64,000 nucleotides of DNA, taken from positions 124,001 to 188,000 of the forward strand of contig NZ_NNRI01000021.1 in NCBI RefSeq assembly GCF_002270415.1, written 5' to 3'. The notes under the pieces were generated by a model. It did no database searches, was not told the DNA's origin, and saw nothing but the letters and a program-made list of their open reading frames with translations. Below, piece by piece: positions 60,980-64,000 of this stretch. This DNA is from Mesorhizobium sophorae (lineage in GTDB: Bacteria > Pseudomonadota > Alphaproteobacteria > Rhizobiales > Rhizobiaceae). The translations under genes were made by a program, and so were the position numbers. The number at the start of each line of letters is the position of its first letter. The stretch's first letter is position 1.

Positions 60980-61929
60980 GGCTGGGCCAAGGGGATAGGT
61001 TTGTCGATCGGCAAGGCGGCGGCCCGCGGCCGCTGAGCGAGCGTGATGTGACGTTGCTCGCCGACCTCGCGCGCCTCGTCGAGCCCCGCGACGCAGGGCG
61101 ATCCGGAGCGTCCGCTGCTGTGGGTGTCGAAGAGCCGCGACAAGCTGGCGTCGGCGCTCGTTGACATGGGCCACGCGATCAGCCCCAACAGCGTGCGCAA
61201 ACTGCTCACCGAGCTCGGTTTCTCGCGCCAGTCCAACCGCAAGGCGGAAGAAGGCTCCAAGCATCCCCACTGCAACGCCCAGTTCGAGCACATCAACGCC
61301 AAGGTCATCGCGGCGCAAGCGGCGGGCCAGCCCGTCATCTCGGTCGAAACCAAGAAGAATGAGCTCGTCGGCAACTTCAAGAATGGCGGAACCGATTATC
61401 GCCCGAAAGGCGACCCGCACCGCGTGAACGTGCACGACTTCGAGGACAAGAAGCTCGGCAAGGACGACGTGAGCGCCAACGCCGGCTTCGTCAGCATCGG
61501 GATCACGAGCGATATGGCCGAGTTCGCCGTGCAATCGATCCGTTGCTGGCTCGAACGGTGCGCGCGTGCGGCTCTGGAAGGTCGAGCTGCAAAGGCTTGC
61601 CGACGAGACGGTGCTGGTGATCCGCGTCCACCACTATCCGCCGGTCACATCGAAGTGGAACAAGGTTGAGCATCGGCTGTTCGCTGTTCTGCCACATCAC
61701 GCAGAACTGGCGCGGCCGGCCACTCACGGATCGCATAGCAGTGGTCGAACTGATCGGCGCCACCTCGACAAAGGCCGGTCTCAAAGTCGAGAGCGCACTC
61801 GACACGCGCAGCTACCAGAAGGGTATCAAGGTCAGCAATGCCGAGATGAAGCGCCTCGACATCACAAGCGATCAGTTCCATCCTGAATGGAACTACTCAA
61901 TCAAACCGGGGCGGTCGCTAAAATCGTAG
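60980..61929 (+). pseudogene. ISAzo13-family transposase remnant
   Basis: Three frames add up to the middle and C-terminal part of an ISAzo13-like DDE transposase: frame one LVDMGHAISPNSVRKLLTEL, FVSIGITSDMAEFAVQSIRC; frame two RVRLWKVELQRLADET, HHYPPVTSKWNKVEHRLF; frame three FCHITQNWRGRPLTDRIAVV, FHPEWNYSI. Gaps near 61455 and 61560 show small deletions. Flanks nadABC on the right side. Confidence 0.75.
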
Positions 61930-62276
61930 CGCTTATCGCTGCAGGTGTCCTAAGGAAGCAAAGCCGGCCGTTTTTTCTCCGCCATCCGCTCCGACGACGA
62001 TCGCGCGGGGAGCGCCCAGATCCATCCGACCTGCTAATGAAAAGATCGAGAAGCACCAACGCAACGCCGGCCATCAAAACTTCAGACGGCGCCAGAATCC
62101 CAGGCCAGACCGGAACGAGGCAGGGGCCGTCCGGTACCAGGTCGTTTGCTACGTGAGCGATCAGCCAGTTCGATGCCGGAACGTGGGCCATGAAGTTGGC
62201 CAGCGCCAAGCACGCCGGTCAATCCTATTCGGCGGCGCAAGTCAAAGCCGCTCGTCCTGAAATTCGCCGGTCTCTG
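61930..62276. other. Spacer between the IS remnant and the dGTPase gene
   Basis: About 350 bp. A weak minus-strand frame (61901-62209) would give a membrane-like peptide but lacks an RBS and matches nothing I know. No structured element seen. Confidence 0.4.
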
Positions 62277-63833
62277 TCAGATCGGCTTGAACATGCTTTC
62301 CGCTGAGTCGGATTTCAAACGCGCCCAGAACTCAATGGCATACCGATCCGTCATCCCCGCCACGAAATCGCACACTTCGCGGGCCCGACCAGTGATGTTG
62401 TCTGCCTTGTTGAAACGCTCTCTGACGTCCTCTGGCATCAGAATATCGCCCTTGTCAGCCATCAGCGCTTCGAAAAGATCGGTCACAACATCGTAACCTC
62501 GATATTCGCCCAGCTTCACGCGCGGGGCATAGATAGCGGCCTCATAGGTGTACTGTTTCAAGACTTCCTTCCGGCGCAATCGCCCTTTGGACAGCTTCAC
62601 TTGGCTCAGAGGCGGACATTGCTCGTTGTAATCCAGCTCCACTGACGAGATGAATTCGTGCACCAGCTGCGACGACAACTCTGTGCGGTTGTATCCGTCA
62701 TCACTGATCAGTCTGGACGTCTTATAAACAGCGGTAAATCGCTTGAATCCTTCCCGCTCGGCCTCCAGCTTCTGTCTTCTGGCCGCCTCGGCTGGCTGCA
62801 GACTGTCGCGATCCTCGTGGTCGCGCATTCCAGCGCCATCCGGACTCCCAGTCACATCTACCCCCGCGCCACTTTCATCGTTATCGGGCTCGCCCTGGAA
62901 CAGTCCGGCAAAGATATCGAAGAATACGTCGAGCACATCTTCCTTGCTGACGTCCTCCTTGATCTGCTTCGATACGCTCGCTGCCACCTTGTCCAACAGC
63001 GCATCCTTGGTCGCTAGGATCTTCGCAGGGCTGAGGAACCCCACCTTCAGGCAGTCTTCAAGATCGTAGACGGAATATGCAATGTCGTCTGCCAGATCCA
63101 TTATCGAGCATTCGAGCGACTTGAACTCTTTTCCGCGCTTCAGTTTGAAGTCGCCCACTACCGAGCTTTTGATGTTCTCGACGATCGTTTTTTCCGTAGC
63201 GTAGTAGCCCTTCTCGACCTTTGAGCCTTCAGGGCGCACGGCTTTGATCATGTTGTCGTACTTCAGGATAGAAGCCAGCGTCCGATGGCAGAGATTTAGA
63301 CCGGCCCTTATATCTCCATCGCCATCGAGAGGTTTGGCGTATTTGACCTTCTTCTCCAGCCTGGTCAGAATTCGCAAGGTTTGGGCATTGCCCTCAAACC
63401 CGCCATATTCAAGCATCGCATTGTCGAGCGCCCCTTCACCGTTGTGACCGAATGGCGGATGGCCAATGTCGTGAACCAGACCAGCGGCGAAACACAACCT
63501 GACGTCAATCGGTTCAGGCAAAGTAGTCTTGTATGTGTAGTTGATGAACTCGGCTATTCCCTGGGCTATCTGGGCCACTTCAAGCGAATGTGTCAGACGG
63601 CTCCTGAAAAAATCGGACTCGCGGCTGGGGAATACCTGTGTCTTTCCCTGCTGACGGCGGAAGCTGGCGCTGTGAATGATCCGACCGTGATCTCGGGAGT
63701 AATTGTGCCGGTAGTCCTTATTTTGGGGGTCCGCGCCGCCGCGGACCACTTCCCTGGTTTCATCGTTGCTCGTGTAGAGCTTAATCTTGCTTTTCGGCGC
63801 TGTTTTTGACGGGCTCTTTGGCGGTTTTGCCAT
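62277..63833 (-). CDS. dGTPase-like dNTP triphosphohydrolase (HD domain)
   Basis: 518 residues. HD-domain motifs: RDHGRIIHSASFRRQQGKTQ, RSRLTHSLEVAQIAQGIAEF (first His), AAGLVHDIGHPPFGHNGEGA (HD pair), SIMDLADDIAYSVYDLEDCL (late Asp). An Asp/Gly-rich insert about residues 310-350 (GEPDNDESGAGVDVTGSPDG) is probably disordered. Such enzymes hydrolyse dGTP/dNTPs to nucleosides and triphosphate; some protect against phage by draining dNTP pools. Housekeeping dgt is usually shorter in alphaproteobacteria (about 400 residues), so this long form on an island may be the defensive kind. Frame intact. Confidence 0.88.
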   Translation of the reverse strand: MAKPPKSPSKTAPKSKIKLYTSNDETREVVRGGADPQNKDYRHNYSRDHGRIIHSASFRRQQGKTQVFPSRESDFFRSRLTHSLEVAQIAQGIAEFINYTYKTTLPEPIDVRLCFAAGLVHDIGHPPFGHNGEGALDNAMLEYGGFEGNAQTLRILTRLEKKVKYAKPLDGDGDIRAGLNLCHRTLASILKYDNMIKAVRPEGSKVEKGYYATEKTIVENIKSSVVGDFKLKRGKEFKSLECSIMDLADDIAYSVYDLEDCLKVGFLSPAKILATKDALLDKVAASVSKQIKEDVSKEDVLDVFFDIFAGLFQGEPDNDESGAGVDVTGSPDGAGMRDHEDRDSLQPAEAARRQKLEAEREGFKRFTAVYKTSRLISDDGYNRTELSSQLVHEFISSVELDYNEQCPPLSQVKLSKGRLRRKEVLKQYTYEAAIYAPRVKLGEYRGYDVVTDLFEALMADKGDILMPEDVRERFNKADNITGRAREVCDFVAGMTDRYAIEFWARLKSDSAESMFKPI

Positions 63834-63948
63834 CGTTCTCTGTCTCTTCCCTCATGCGGCGTTCGAAGCGCATGCGAAGAGCCCTATCCAAGGTTCCGAG
63901 CTGCGACTCAGCATCTTTACGAGCGTTTGCGATAGCGGTCAAAAGCAT
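63781..63948 (-). CDS. Short ORF overlapping the dGTPase start
   Basis: 55 residues from ATG 63948: MLLTAIANARKDAESQLGTL, DRALRMRFERRMREE, then a Lys/Glu-rich tail, ending within the dGTPase gene in another frame (53-bp overlap). AAAGGGAAACGAAG precedes it and AT-rich sequence at 63970-64000 could be the promoter. Highly charged single helix. Could be a coupled small partner or regulator of the dGTPase. Confidence 0.45.
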   Translation of the reverse strand: MLLTAIANARKDAESQLGTLDRALRMRFERRMREETENDGKTAKEPVKNSAEKQD

Positions 63949-64000
63949 CTTCGTTTCCCTTTGTTTACCATTGTGGATACTTTATATTTTTATTGTGTTC

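Noticed and set aside
1..64000. tRNA, rRNA or complete integrase/attachment site of the ICE
   Set aside because: I looked for tRNA-like cloverleaf ends and for an ICE integrase next to rdfS and found none; the only tyrosine recombinases belong to the inserted GInt-type element.

Overview
The window is GC-rich alphaproteobacterial DNA, most probably from a Mesorhizobium-type nodulating rhizobium. The strongest pointers are an ICE transfer and quorum-sensing module of the ICEMlSym(R7A) kind (rdfS-traF-transglycosylase-rlxS; traR-traI-fseA; qseM/qseC), nadABC carried with an nrtR-type regulator, and type III effector genes behind tts-box-like sequences. It reads as part of a symbiosis island that is partly decayed and full of insertion sequence remains.

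Layout. 0-11.6 kb is a tight, mostly overlapping catabolic operon facing a divergent XRE-cupin regulator: AMP-forming acyl ligase, sugar-type ABC permease, periplasmic binding protein, a permease fused to an SMP-30/lactonase domain, a second SMP-30-like protein, a double ATPase, a thiolase-like protein lacking the nucleophilic Cys, a DUF35 partner and an SDR. Import, lactone hydrolysis, CoA activation and carbon-carbon cleavage fit together, but the substrate is unknown. 11.6-18.2 kb is a scrapyard (aroE-like and E1-beta fragments, an ISKra4-like element, IS66 and IS110 pieces) around a candidate effector with a very good tts box. 18.9-24.2 kb is a defence/toxin-antitoxin cluster: DcdV/AvcD-like dCTP deaminase with a DUF488-like partner, an XRE-ImmA/IrrE pair, and a RES-Xre module.

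24.2-42 kb holds ICE backbone genes: scpB-like and DUF1403 genes (both broken), rlxS with a candidate oriT, transglycosylase, traF, rdfS, DUF736, a ParB-like gene (broken), DUF2958 and ardC. ardC is split by a 7.4-kb element with three tyrosine recombinases and a fourth small gene (GInt/ginABCD type); the element carries its own ardC and is flanked by a 6-bp duplication (GGCGAC). Joining the flanks restores the ardC reading frame.

42.8-50.4 kb is one giant gene for a ~2525-residue SKWP-repeat type III effector. Besides 11 SKWP repeats and a C-terminal shikimate-kinase-like domain, it has an RxP...DFDGD arrangement resembling the two-barrel RNA polymerase/RdRP superfamily; this is the most interesting signal here. 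After more IS debris, 52.8-55.7 kb holds qseC, qseM, fseA (two overlapping frames joined by an apparent +1 frameshift), traI and a damaged traR. 56.1-60.9 kb is nrtR plus nadABC; an ISAzo13-like remnant follows, and the window ends with a dGTPase-like HD enzyme. Several adjacent genes have simple frameshifts or a stop codon; without reads I cannot separate real decay from sequencing error.
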